A DNA stretch of 64,000 bases from positions 1-64,000 of IMG/VR virus record IMGVR_UViG_3300035162_004655, one strand, 5' to 3'. The position numbers were made by a program, and so were the translations under genes. This document shows positions 28,698 to 37,600 of the stretch, piece by piece (within the stretch, counting starts at the first letter, position 1; each line of letters begins with the position of its first letter). The DNA comes from a virus. The notes under the pieces were generated by a model. It did not search any database. It was given only the letters and a program-made list of their open reading frames with translations, and was not told the DNA's origin.

Positions 28698-29603
28698 ATG
28701 CAAAACAAGCACATCGAACATCCCGAAGATTCCATTCTCACTGGAGATTTAAGTGCTCTTGATTGTCTACGTAATGAGGGTAATCTGTCCGTGAAAATGG
28801 ATGGGGCACCTGCAATCGTATGGGGGACTAATCCTGCGACGGGTAATTTCTTCGTGGGTACTAAGTCCGTATTCAACAAAGTAAAGATCAAAATCAACGA
28901 ATCTCATCAGGACATTGATAGGAACCACACGGGCAACGTTGCAACAATCCTCCATAAGTGCCTTGACTATCTTCCACAAAACGGGGGTATCTTTCAGGGG
29001 GACTTCATCGGATTCGGTGGCACTGATGAATACACACCGAACACAATCACTTATCAGTTCGATAACATTGTAGAAGAGGAGATTATCGTTGCCCCTCATA
29101 CGTATTACACAGCAGAGAGTGACTTAAGGGATGCAATCGCACATCCGATGAACTTCATCATCACAGACACATTCTATTGTAAGTTCGTGAAACCTCTGGC
29201 AACGATTGCCTCTGGTTTGTATGATGATGGACTGAAGAGATTCCATGACTTAGACGACGTAATTCAGTTTGCGAAAGTTATGGCACAGAACGTTGAGTTT
29301 GTATCAGATAAGGAAGCAGCACTGATTAAACAGGAACTCAATTCCTGTATCCGTGAGAATCGTCCCGTGATTGCTTCGACCTTTATGAATGAGAATCTCA
29401 TCAGTTTCTGGTTGTTAGTTAAGTCGATCAAAGAGGACGCTATCTATCTCTGCCGTAATAATGGTCCAAAGGCATACATCGGACAAACTCCAATCGGTGG
29501 TGAGGGTTATGTCTACTCCAATGAGTTCGGTACATTTAAGTTAGTTAATCGTGAGCAGTTCAGTTATGCTAACTTCAACAACACTAAATTCTCCGTATCA
29601 TGA
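28698..29603 (+). CDS. ligase-superfamily nucleotidyltransferase-like protein (DUF6267-like)
   Basis: 301 aa. SVKMDGAPAIVWG contains K33-x-D-G, motif I of the covalent nucleotidyltransferase (DNA/RNA ligase, capping) superfamily. FQGDFIGF (99-106) fits motif III, EGYVY (E269) motif IV and FKLV (K281) motif V. The spacing is right for a minimal adenylation domain, with no OB fold visible. I recall this phage family as DUF6267; activity is untested to my knowledge. Its base composition looks richer in GC than its neighbours. Overlaps the next gene by ATGA. Confidence 0.72.
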   Translation: MQNKHIEHPEDSILTGDLSALDCLRNEGNLSVKMDGAPAIVWGTNPATGNFFVGTKSVFNKVKIKINESHQDIDRNHTGNVATILHKCLDYLPQNGGIFQGDFIGFGGTDEYTPNTITYQFDNIVEEEIIVAPHTYYTAESDLRDAIAHPMNFIITDTFYCKFVKPLATIASGLYDDGLKRFHDLDDVIQFAKVMAQNVEFVSDKEAALIKQELNSCIRENRPVIASTFMNENLISFWLLVKSIKEDAIYLCRNNGPKAYIGQTPIGGEGYVYSNEFGTFKLVNREQFSYANFNNTKFSVS

Positions 29604-29797
29604 CTTACATCAAAGAAGTTACAAAACTCATGAAATCTCAGGGATTTGAGTTACACAGAACAAAACGTCATTTGGTTTGGAAGCATCACACAGGGGTAAT
29701 GATTAACACGTCAAAGACACCATCAGGATGTAATGCGATTAATCAGGTCAGAAGGGAAGTACGTCGCAAACTAACAGTTAGCACCGTTCGTTCGTAA
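29600..29797 (+). CDS. HicA/YcfA-like small protein
   Basis: 65 aa. KLMKSQGFELHRTKRHLVWKH and the TPSGCNAINQVRREVRRKL tail match the HicA dsRBD-like fold, whose catalytic His (H25 here, in KRHLVW) attacks mRNA. HicA is the toxin of HicAB pairs, but no HicB partner is adjacent. Phage homologues may be stand-alone RNA-binding proteins. Coupled to the ligase-like gene. Confidence 0.72.
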   Translation: MTYIKEVTKLMKSQGFELHRTKRHLVWKHHTGVMINTSKTPSGCNAINQVRREVRRKLTVSTVRS

Positions 29798-29805
29798 ACA
29801 GCAGT

Positions 29806-29824
29806 GGGGGGTGATTGCCCCCCT
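29806..29824 (+). terminator. G6/C6 hairpin terminator
   Basis: GGGGGG (29806-29811), loop TGATTG, CCCCCC (29818-29823), then TTAT. Strong stem but short T-run. Confidence 0.7.
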
Positions 29825-29941
29825 TATGTTATGCGTTGCCGTGCCCCGTATATAAAACCCCCCTACTACTTTAAGCTATAAACGACCCAAAGTCCGTTCG
29901 TGATATCACTTTAATAAAAAAAAATTTTTCATATATAAAAA

Positions 29942-30139
29942 ATGGCACAAGGATTCAAAGATATGCAAAAAAATCCGCAGGAAAATTTTACGACTGTAGA
30001 GATCGACCCAGTAAGTGGGGAACATATTATTACGATACCGGAATGGATATGTGATGAGAAGGGGTGGTACGAGGGAACAGAAGTAAATATCGAGGTAGAG
30101 AATGACTGTCTTATTATTAAGGATCTCGAAGAGTCTTGA
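29942..30139 (+). CDS. AbrB/MazE-like small DNA-binding protein
   Basis: 65 aa. The C-terminal 35 residues (ITIPEWICDEKGWYEGTEV then IEVENDCLIIKD) match the swapped-hairpin AbrB/SpoVT/MazE fold, in which a helix between two strand pairs binds DNA. A T-run and AT-rich leader (TATATAAA near 29931) precede it. It may regulate the adjacent promoter at 30159 or be the antidote half of a toxin-antitoxin pair, but no MazF-like gene is adjacent. Confidence 0.75.
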   Translation: MAQGFKDMQKNPQENFTTVEIDPVSGEHIITIPEWICDEKGWYEGTEVNIEVENDCLIIKDLEES

Positions 30140-30187
30140 GGTTCGCAGAATCGAGATCTTGACGGTGTATAGATATAGTGTTATGAT
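30122..30187 (+). promoter_or_regulatory. inverted repeat and sigma-70 promoter for the glycosyltransferase
   Basis: GATCTCGA (30122-30129) and TCGAGATC (30151-30158) form an 8-bp inverted repeat with 21 bases between. The right arm touches TTGACG (30159-30164), which is 17 bp from TATGAT (30182-30187). The arms resemble the half site of the palindrome array at 26085-26267. Confidence 0.65.
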
Positions 30188-30210
30188 AGTGACGTAGTTC
30201 ATTTACAGTT

Positions 30211-30969
30211 ATGGCTAAAGGATTTACAGTAAAAGCAAAAACACCCAAAGCATCTGAGAGTGCTGAAGAATGGGACTATGTGAAGGCAAAAGAAATGGTA
30301 AAAGGCAAGTCCATTGTCTTTTGTTTACCAGGTAGAGGAGTTTCTTATACGTATCTCAAAAACTTTGTACAACTTTGTTTTGATTTAGTACAGGCAGGAG
30401 CAAGCATCCAAATTTCGCAAGATTATTCATCAATGGTAAATTTTGCCAGATGTAAGTGTTTAGGTGCGAATGTATTGCGAGGACCGGATCAAATTCCATG
30501 GGATGGTAAGTTACATTATGATTGGCAACTATGGATTGATAGTGACATTGTATTTTCAACTGAGAAGTTTTGGCAGTTAGTATTAATGGACCAAGACATT
30601 GCGAGTGGATGGTATATGACAGAAGATGGTAAGACAACAAGTGTTGCACATTGGATGGAGGAGGATGATTTCCGCAATAATGGTGGAGTCATGAATCATG
30701 AGACTGGGGAAAGTATTTCGAAGCGTCGTAAACCGTTTACTGTAGACTATGCAGGATTTGGGTGGTTACTAATTAAGCACGGAGTATTTGAGCATTCTGA
30801 TATGAAGTATCCATGGTTTGCTCCAAAGATGCAGGTCTTTGAGAGTGGAGAGGTGCAGGATATGTGTGGAGAGGATGTAAGTTTCTGTCTCGACGCTATC
30901 GAAGCAGGATTTAATATTTGGTGCGATCCACGTATCAGAGTTGGACACGAGAAGACAAGAGTTATCTGA
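30211..30969 (+). CDS. family 2-like glycosyltransferase (GT-A fold)
   Basis: 252 aa. SIVFCLPGRGVSYTYL starts the nucleotide-binding fold; W-I-D110-S-D112 is the DxD-type metal motif; EDVSFCLDAIEAGFNIWCDP is the acceptor-side catalytic segment of GT2-like enzymes. Its substrate could be a sugar for phage structural proteins or DNA, or the host surface. No signal or membrane anchor. Overlaps the next gene by one base. Confidence 0.82.
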   Translation: MAKGFTVKAKTPKASESAEEWDYVKAKEMVKGKSIVFCLPGRGVSYTYLKNFVQLCFDLVQAGASIQISQDYSSMVNFARCKCLGANVLRGPDQIPWDGKLHYDWQLWIDSDIVFSTEKFWQLVLMDQDIASGWYMTEDGKTTSVAHWMEEDDFRNNGGVMNHETGESISKRRKPFTVDYAGFGWLLIKHGVFEHSDMKYPWFAPKMQVFESGEVQDMCGEDVSFCLDAIEAGFNIWCDPRIRVGHEKTRVI

Positions 30970-31130
30970 TGAGTCTGACAAAATATACAATTCTCCATAA
31001 AGGGAAAGTACTTTACAAGAACTTGACTGAAGAGGAATATTTTGATAAGATGGAGGACCTTTCGATAGAGTATTATCAGAAAGGTTTTCCAAGACCACAA
31101 GATCTCGAAACAAAAATGATGAGTATTTAA
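30969..31130 (+). CDS. conserved small cyanophage protein, 53 aa
   Basis: Product MSLTKYTILHKGKVLYKNLTEEEYF-type, recurrent in cyanomyoviruses near structural genes. Function unknown. Directly follows the glycosyltransferase. Confidence 0.75.
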   Translation: MSLTKYTILHKGKVLYKNLTEEEYFDKMEDLSIEYYQKGFPRPQDLETKMMSI

Positions 31131-31139
31131 GGAGTTATT

Positions 31140-31292
31140 ATGGCAGTTCGTTCAAAGGTTGGATTAAGTGGTAACGGTTTTATAGAAGGAAAACCGAAGA
31201 AGTCTCGTCAGGGGAACGGGAAGCACACGAAGTATGCCGCGACTTCTCGTAATGGAAAGCGTAAGATGTATCGTGGACAAGGACGGGGTTGA
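31140..31292 (+). CDS. small basic protein, 50 aa
   Basis: Start at 31140 after AAGGAG. Very basic, Gly/Lys/Arg-rich (KPKKSRQGNGKHTKY then RKMYRGQGRG), with no acidic cluster. It resembles a short conserved cyanomyovirus protein likely to bind nucleic acid. Function unknown. Confidence 0.75.
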   Translation: MAVRSKVGLSGNGFIEGKPKKSRQGNGKHTKYAATSRNGKRKMYRGQGRG

Positions 31293-31320
31293 TATATAGG
31301 TGTAGTTTTATTGACACCAT

Positions 31321-32037
31321 ATGGCATGTTTGATTGCAAATCTTCCATCACAGGAAGTATGGGTTCGTAAGGAATATCTAACGGACCATCAAAGTGGACA
31401 TGGTGAATTTGTAAAGGGCGTTTGGGTATCGGTTAAATCGATTCCCGGACGTGCTTTTTATTTTGAGACCTATCTACCAGAATATGCGGCAATGTATGAT
31501 AAATTGCCTATCAGTGCCTTTATAAAAGACCCTGAGACCCCAAGTCCTGACATGAACCTACCAAACCTACAGTTTTGGAATTGTATGGACTACGGGGTCG
31601 TCTCGGTGGATAAGAAATTTATTGGTTCAATGGACTTTGAATGTTATACTCGGGACTTTGGTAATGTAAAAGGCACGTATGTCTGTACCATTGACAACTA
31701 TCATCATGATCCAGACTATGTTGATTATGCCACCAGTGAAAATCCTGCCGAACACAAGTCTCATAACCTAATTGAACTTGAGAATGGGCAGTATGCACTG
31801 TATCCAAACAATAGATTACGTATTTTTGATAATAGTTTGACACCTGCCGAACCAAAAATGCCTGATTTTAAAGTTTCGACTCAATATTATCAAGTTGAAA
31901 ATGGATTTGAACGACTTGGAATGGGACGTGAGGACGAATATTTTTGGAAGACTGCACAGGAACGTAAATTATGCGACAATTGTGGGTCAAATCCATGTAA
32001 TCCTCGATGTATCAATTCCAAAGTGGGTGAAAAATAA
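31321..32037 (+). CDS. conserved cyanophage protein, 238 aa
   Basis: Begins MACLIANLPSQEVWVRKEYL, with LPISAFIKDP near 60 and NLQFWNCMDYGVVSV near 80, a layout recurrent in cyanomyoviruses just upstream of gp25. Four Cys near the C-terminus (CDNCGSNPCNPRC) may bind zinc. It may be a baseplate or assembly factor, from position only. Confidence 0.75.
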   Translation: MACLIANLPSQEVWVRKEYLTDHQSGHGEFVKGVWVSVKSIPGRAFYFETYLPEYAAMYDKLPISAFIKDPETPSPDMNLPNLQFWNCMDYGVVSVDKKFIGSMDFECYTRDFGNVKGTYVCTIDNYHHDPDYVDYATSENPAEHKSHNLIELENGQYALYPNNRLRIFDNSLTPAEPKMPDFKVSTQYYQVENGFERLGMGREDEYFWKTAQERKLCDNCGSNPCNPRCINSKVGEK

Positions 32038-32040
32038 ATA
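32034..32040 (+). promoter_or_regulatory. late promoter
   Basis: ATAAATA overlaps the stop codon of the preceding gene and lies 53 bases before the ATG at 32094. Confidence 0.55.
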
Positions 32041-32093
32041 AAAAAGGGATAGTAACCCCTTAAAAAGTTCTGATTTCACTAATCAGGAGTAAA

Positions 32094-32270
32094 ATGGGCA
32101 ATTCACCAGTTGATAGAAGTGCAAGTTACATGAAAGAAGTGTGGGGAACAACAAGTTTGACCACAGATTACTGGTCATTACCTAAAAAAACAAATGATCC
32201 AGAAGAAAGAGTACTCCAAGAGATTATGCACGACGATTTAAGGGAAGGACAGAAGAATCTTCAGGAATAG
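32094..32270 (+). CDS. hypothetical protein, 58 aa
   Basis: ATG at 32094 after CAGGAG. Acidic and helical toward the C-terminus (DPEERVLQEIMHDDLREGQ). Immediately upstream of gp25 with a perfect late promoter beginning three bases after its stop. Function unknown. Confidence 0.72.
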   Translation: MGNSPVDRSASYMKEVWGTTSLTTDYWSLPKKTNDPEERVLQEIMHDDLREGQKNLQE

Positions 32271-32272
32271 AG

Positions 32273-32280
32273 TATAAATA
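32273..32280 (+). promoter_or_regulatory. perfect late promoter for the baseplate genes
   Basis: TATAAATA lies 22 bases before the gp25 ATG, the standard T4 late position. Confidence 0.8.
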
Positions 32281-32302
32281 TAATTAAGAAAACTCTTTAA
32301 CA

Positions 32303-32704
32303 ATGGCAATTCAGAGGATATCACGGGCATTTAAGGACATTAGTTTGTCTTTTGAGCCCCATCCTGTGACAAAAGATTTACCTATTCTCAAAAACGAGAT
32401 AGCAATTCGCAGATCTGTGAGAAATATTGTTCAGACAATACCAACCGAAAGATTTTTTAATTCAATATTTGGATCTGATGTGAGAAGAAGTTTATTTGAG
32501 TTTGTTGATTTTGGTACTGCTTCTGTAATTAGTGATCAAATTATGATATCCATCAATAATTTTGAATCTAGGGTTGATAATTTGCAAGTCGAGGTTATAC
32601 CAAGACCAGATCGTAATGCATTTGATGTTACTTTAGTATTTGATATTATTGGTCAAGAGTTTCCGACACAAGAATATTCATTCCTTTTAGAGGCAACAAG
32701 GTAA
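32303..32704 (+). CDS. 25: gp25 baseplate wedge subunit
   Basis: 133 aa, nearly the T4 gp25 length (132). The lysozyme-like fold is visible through LKNEIAIRRSVRNIVQTIPTE-type and FFNSIFGSDVRRSLFEFVD-type segments. Gp25 starts sheath assembly on the baseplate in contractile tails. It is followed after one base by gp6. Confidence 0.92.
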   Translation: MAIQRISRAFKDISLSFEPHPVTKDLPILKNEIAIRRSVRNIVQTIPTERFFNSIFGSDVRRSLFEFVDFGTASVISDQIMISINNFESRVDNLQVEVIPRPDRNAFDVTLVFDIIGQEFPTQEYSFLLEATR

Positions 32705-32705
32705 T

Positions 32706-34634
32706 ATGCCTTTTACAAAATTCACCAATTTAGATTTTGATCAAATAAAAGAATCTATCAAAGATTATTTACGTGCAAATTCTGATTTCTCGGGGTTTGA
32801 CTTTGAGGGGTCTAATTTTTCAGTATTGATCGAAACTTTAGCATATAACACTTACATAACAGCATTCAACTCAAATATGGTTGTGAATGAGTCTTTCTTG
32901 GACTCTGCAACACTCCGTGAGAACGTTGTTTCCCTCGCAAGGAATATTGGGTATGTTCCTAAGTCAAGAAGTGCTGCAAAGGCATCTATAACCTTTACAG
33001 CAAATGTTACTGGATCCACATCACCAACTTTAACATTAAAAAAAGGATTAGTTTGTGTTGGAAATTCAAACGATACTTCATATACATTTTCAATATTAGA
33101 AGACATACAGAGACCAGCTGGTGTTGTAAATTTTGATGTTGGTGGTGTTCCTACTACTGGAAGATTTGCAACGTTTTCAAATATTGATGTTTATGAAGGA
33201 ACTTTTCTTACTAAACAATTTTTAGTTGATTCATCCTTAAATCAAAACTTTATTCTTAATAATTCATTTATTGATACTTCAACAATAAAAGTATATGTAA
33301 AGAAAGAAGGGGAATCTGGATTAGGAATAGAATATAAATTAATTAATAATATTACTAATGCTACAGGAACTTCTTTTGTTTATTTGATACAAGAAGTTCA
33401 AGATGAAAAGTATGAACTTTTATTTGGTGATGGTTTAATTGGAAGAAAACTAGAGACAGGAGAAATAATCACTGTAAATTATCTTGTTACTAGTGGAAAA
33501 GAAGGTAATGGTGCGAATAGATTTTCATTTTCTGGAAATATAGTTGATAGTGATGACAATACAATTTCTCCAGAACCATTTACTGTAACTACAAACCAAT
33601 CATCTGCGAATGGTGGAGAGATTGAATCTATAGATTCTGTTAAATATTTTGCCCCAAGAATATATTCTGCACAGAATAGAGCAGTTACTGGAAGAGATTA
33701 TGAGTCAATTATAAAAACAATATATCCAGATACTGAATCCGTATCTGTTGTTGGTGGTGAAGAATTAGATCCTCCAGAGTTTGGGACAGTTCAAATTTCA
33801 ATTAAACCTAAAAATGGATTTTTAGTATCCGAGTTTAATAAATCTAGAATTTTATCACAACTTAAGCAATATTCAATATCGGGAATCAATCAAAAAATTA
33901 TAGATCTTAAAATTTTATATGTTGAGATTAACTCATTTGTTTATTATAATGATTCGATGGTATCAACATCTGAAGATTTAAAATCTAAAATAATTAATTC
34001 ACTTACAAATTATTCTGAATCGACCAACTTGAATAAATTTGGAGGGAGAATTAGATATAGTCAAGTATTGCAAACTATTGACAACACGGATACTTCCATA
34101 ACATCAAATATTACTAGAGTTACGATAAGAAGAAATTTATTTGCACTACTTAATCAATTTGCACAGTATGAATTGTGTTTTGGAAATCAGTTTCATGTTT
34201 CTGAGGATGGAAGAAATATCAAATCTACTGGGTTTAGAGTATCTGGAGAGAATGATATTGTTTATTTGACTGATATACCAAATGCCGATAAAAAAAATGG
34301 AATTCTTTCGATTGTTAAAAATTTATCAGATGGAACTATACGAGTTGTTGCAAAATCTGTAGGAACAGTTGATTATGTAAAAGGTGAAATTAATTTAGGA
34401 ACATTAAATATTACATCAACCGTTAAACCAAATAATGTTATAGAGATACAAGCATTTCCAGAATCAAATGATATTGTCGGATTAAAAGAACTTTATATCA
34501 ATTTTGACATTGGAAAAAGTAAAATAAATATGATTAAGGATGTTATTTCATCTGGAGATGAAATATCGGGTACAGTCTTTAACAGAGATTTTTACACATC
34601 AAGTTATTCAAACGGAAGTTTAATCAGAGAGTAA
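32706..34634 (+). CDS. 6: gp6 baseplate wedge protein
   Basis: 642 aa, close to T4 gp6 (660). The N-terminus has the family pattern LIETLAYNTYITAFNSNMV and ESFLDSATLRENVVSLARN, then AVTGRDYESIIKTIYPD near 330 as in baseplate J-like proteins. Gp6 joins wedges into the baseplate ring. One base separates it from the next gene. Confidence 0.92.
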   Translation: MPFTKFTNLDFDQIKESIKDYLRANSDFSGFDFEGSNFSVLIETLAYNTYITAFNSNMVVNESFLDSATLRENVVSLARNIGYVPKSRSAAKASITFTANVTGSTSPTLTLKKGLVCVGNSNDTSYTFSILEDIQRPAGVVNFDVGGVPTTGRFATFSNIDVYEGTFLTKQFLVDSSLNQNFILNNSFIDTSTIKVYVKKEGESGLGIEYKLINNITNATGTSFVYLIQEVQDEKYELLFGDGLIGRKLETGEIITVNYLVTSGKEGNGANRFSFSGNIVDSDDNTISPEPFTVTTNQSSANGGEIESIDSVKYFAPRIYSAQNRAVTGRDYESIIKTIYPDTESVSVVGGEELDPPEFGTVQISIKPKNGFLVSEFNKSRILSQLKQYSISGINQKIIDLKILYVEINSFVYYNDSMVSTSEDLKSKIINSLTNYSESTNLNKFGGRIRYSQVLQTIDNTDTSITSNITRVTIRRNLFALLNQFAQYELCFGNQFHVSEDGRNIKSTGFRVSGENDIVYLTDIPNADKKNGILSIVKNLSDGTIRVVAKSVGTVDYVKGEINLGTLNITSTVKPNNVIEIQAFPESNDIVGLKELYINFDIGKSKINMIKDVISSGDEISGTVFNRDFYTSSYSNGSLIRE

Positions 34635-34635
34635 T

Positions 34636-37600
34636 ATGATACAAACTGGAATTGAATCTAGAGTCAAGATTCAGGACATAATTTCTAATCAATTACCGAA
34701 ATATGTTTTGGATGAAAGTCCAAAGACATTAGATTTTTTAAAACAATATTATATTTCTCAAGAGTATCAAGGTGGCCCTGTTGATATTGCAGAAAACCTT
34801 GACCAATATTTAAAAGTAGATAATTTAACTTCAGAAGTAGTTGTAGGATTTACAACTTTATCCTCCGACATCGGATCTGATGATAGCACAATTAGTGTTC
34901 CTAATACAAAAGGATTTCCTGAACAATATGGACTGTTAAAGATTGATGATGAAATTATAACATATACTGGAATTACTACAAACACTTTTACTGGATGTAT
35001 TCGTGGTTTTAGTGGAATTACTAGTTATCATAATGATCTAAATGCAGAAGAATTAGTATTTTCAGATACAACTGCTGATTCCCATACTTCAAATTCCTCA
35101 GTAGAGAATTTAAGTTCTTTATTTTTAAAAGAATTTTATAAAAAATTAAAATCTACATATACTCCTGGATTTGAGAACAGAGTTTTTAATTCCGAATTAG
35201 ATGTTGGAAACTTTATAAAAGAATCTAGATCATTTTACGAATCTAAAGGCACTGATGATTCTTTTAGAATATTATTTAATGTGTTATTTGGAGAAACTCC
35301 AAGAATAATCAATCTTGAGGAATATCTAATAAAAGCATCAGATGCAAGGTTTATTAGAAAAGAAATATGCATTGCCGAAGCTATTAGTGGTGACCCTGCA
35401 AAAATAATTGGACAAACATTAACAAAATCAACAGATCTTACAACTAATGCTTCCATATCTTCAGTTGAAATATTTACAAGAGATCAAAAGATATATTATA
35501 AAGTAGGGTTATTTGTTGGATATGGTGACAATAGTAATGTTCAAGGTAATTTTATAATTACTCCTAACTCAAAAGTTTTGGAGAATGTCAGTATTGGTGC
35601 TTCTGTAATATCTGTAGATTCTACAATTGGATTTGGACAGACTGGAACAATATATTCTGGAAATAATACTATTACATATATTGATAAGAGTATTAATCAG
35701 TTTTTAGGATGTTCTGGAGTTGTTGATAACATTACTGCCACAGATAATATTTTTTCGGATGATACATATTTTTCCTATGAAGACGGAGATATAACAAAAA
35801 AAGTTGTTCTCAGGTTGACGGGAATTCTTTCAAATTTTGTTCAAAAGTCGGATTCAATTTCTGTCAATGAGGGACAAATCTTAGGAGTTAAGAGTATTGG
35901 AACTTTAATTGAAAATCCAGAACAAAATAAAACATATACGGAAATTTTTGCAAATTCTTGGATTTACAATACTAGTTCTTCAATAGAAGTTGATAGTTTT
36001 ATTGGAGGATCAAATCCAACTGGTGTTGTATTAAAAACTTCTGTTGATAGATCTCAATTGAAAAAAGGTGATCGAGTAGAATTTATAGATGAACAAACAA
36101 ATAATATAATATACCCCACAGATACTTCAGATGTACCTTTTGTGAGTGCTGATATTACATCTAATTCAGTTTTTATAGGAAATCTAAGTTCTTTCTCTCC
36201 AAATGATGGGCAATCTATAAAATTGAGAAGAAAAATTAATAAGGCAAATAGTGCTTCTGTTGATTTCAAATATCAAAATAATAGTATTATTTCTGATGTT
36301 CAGAACATGTATGTTGATGATAATAATTTTGCATACATAGCATCAAATTCACTTCCATCCTGGGGGAATGAACTTACAAATTCATATGCATATCAAATAA
36401 AAGAAAAAATCAAATCGGCATCAATCTCTTCTTCTTCTGGAAATATTGTTGATTTAGATATTAATACCGGTCTATATTCTACTATTTTCTTTGATACTCC
36501 TGTTCCGTTTATAAGTGGAGAAAAAGTTCAATATACTTCATCTGGAGAAATTTTAAAGGGATTGGAAGATGAGTTTTATTACATTAAGATTGTACCTAAT
36601 AGTGACGGTAAAAAAATAAAACTTTATAGCTCTCCTTCCTTTTTAACTTCTGATGCAAATGCTGTTCAATTCAAATCAACTACTTCAGTATTAGAAACTC
36701 ATACTTTTACTTTATATTCTCAAAAATCAAGAATAATAAATCCTCAGAAAATTTTAAAGAAATTTACTTTAAATCCCAATATTAAAGATGGTATTGGAGA
36801 AGAAACAGTACCAGGATCGATTGGAATGTTGATTAATGGTGTTGAGATTTCTAATTATAAAATTTTTGATAAAGTTTATTATGGTCCAATAAAAGAAGTT
36901 AAAGTTTTGAATGGTGGATCTAATTTTGATGTTATTAATATTCCGTATATAGGACTATCTACTAGTGCTGGAACGACATCTTTAGTTTTGCCAGTTATAA
37001 CTGGAACAGTAACAGATATTCTTGTAGATAAACAAGATTTTGATATTAAAGAGATATTGTCAGTTAATGTTACTGGTGGAAACGGATCTGGAGGATCTTT
37101 CGAACCAGTATTAAATAAAAGAAGAAGGGAAATATTATTTGACGCAAGATTAACTACGCAGGGTGGTGGTATAAGTACAACCACTAATCAATTAACATTT
37201 TTTAATGACCATAATATTTCTAATGGGCAACAAATTACCTATAGAAATAGTGGTAACAATAGTGTTGTGGTTGGAACAGGAACATCTACATTATCTGACA
37301 ATGCAAATTATTTTGCAAAAGTTGATAATAACAAAACAATACAATTATTCAATACTTTTGATGATTATTCAAATGAAACTAATCAAATTTCTTTTGCAAC
37401 CACTTCAGTAAGTGGGATACATAAGTTTTTAACAGAATCAGCAACAAATACTATTTCAGAAATAAAAATTATAGATGGTGGATCATTTACAAATAGAAAA
37501 CTATTAGTCAAACCAACAGGAATTTCCACTTCGCAAAATACTATAAACTTCAATAATCATGGATTTTTGAGTGGAGAAATTGTAGAATATTCGGCTGTTG

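Noticed and set aside
29942-30139. Complete MazEF or HicAB toxin-antitoxin pair
   Set aside because: Only one half of each family is present; no MazF- or HicB-like gene adjoins.
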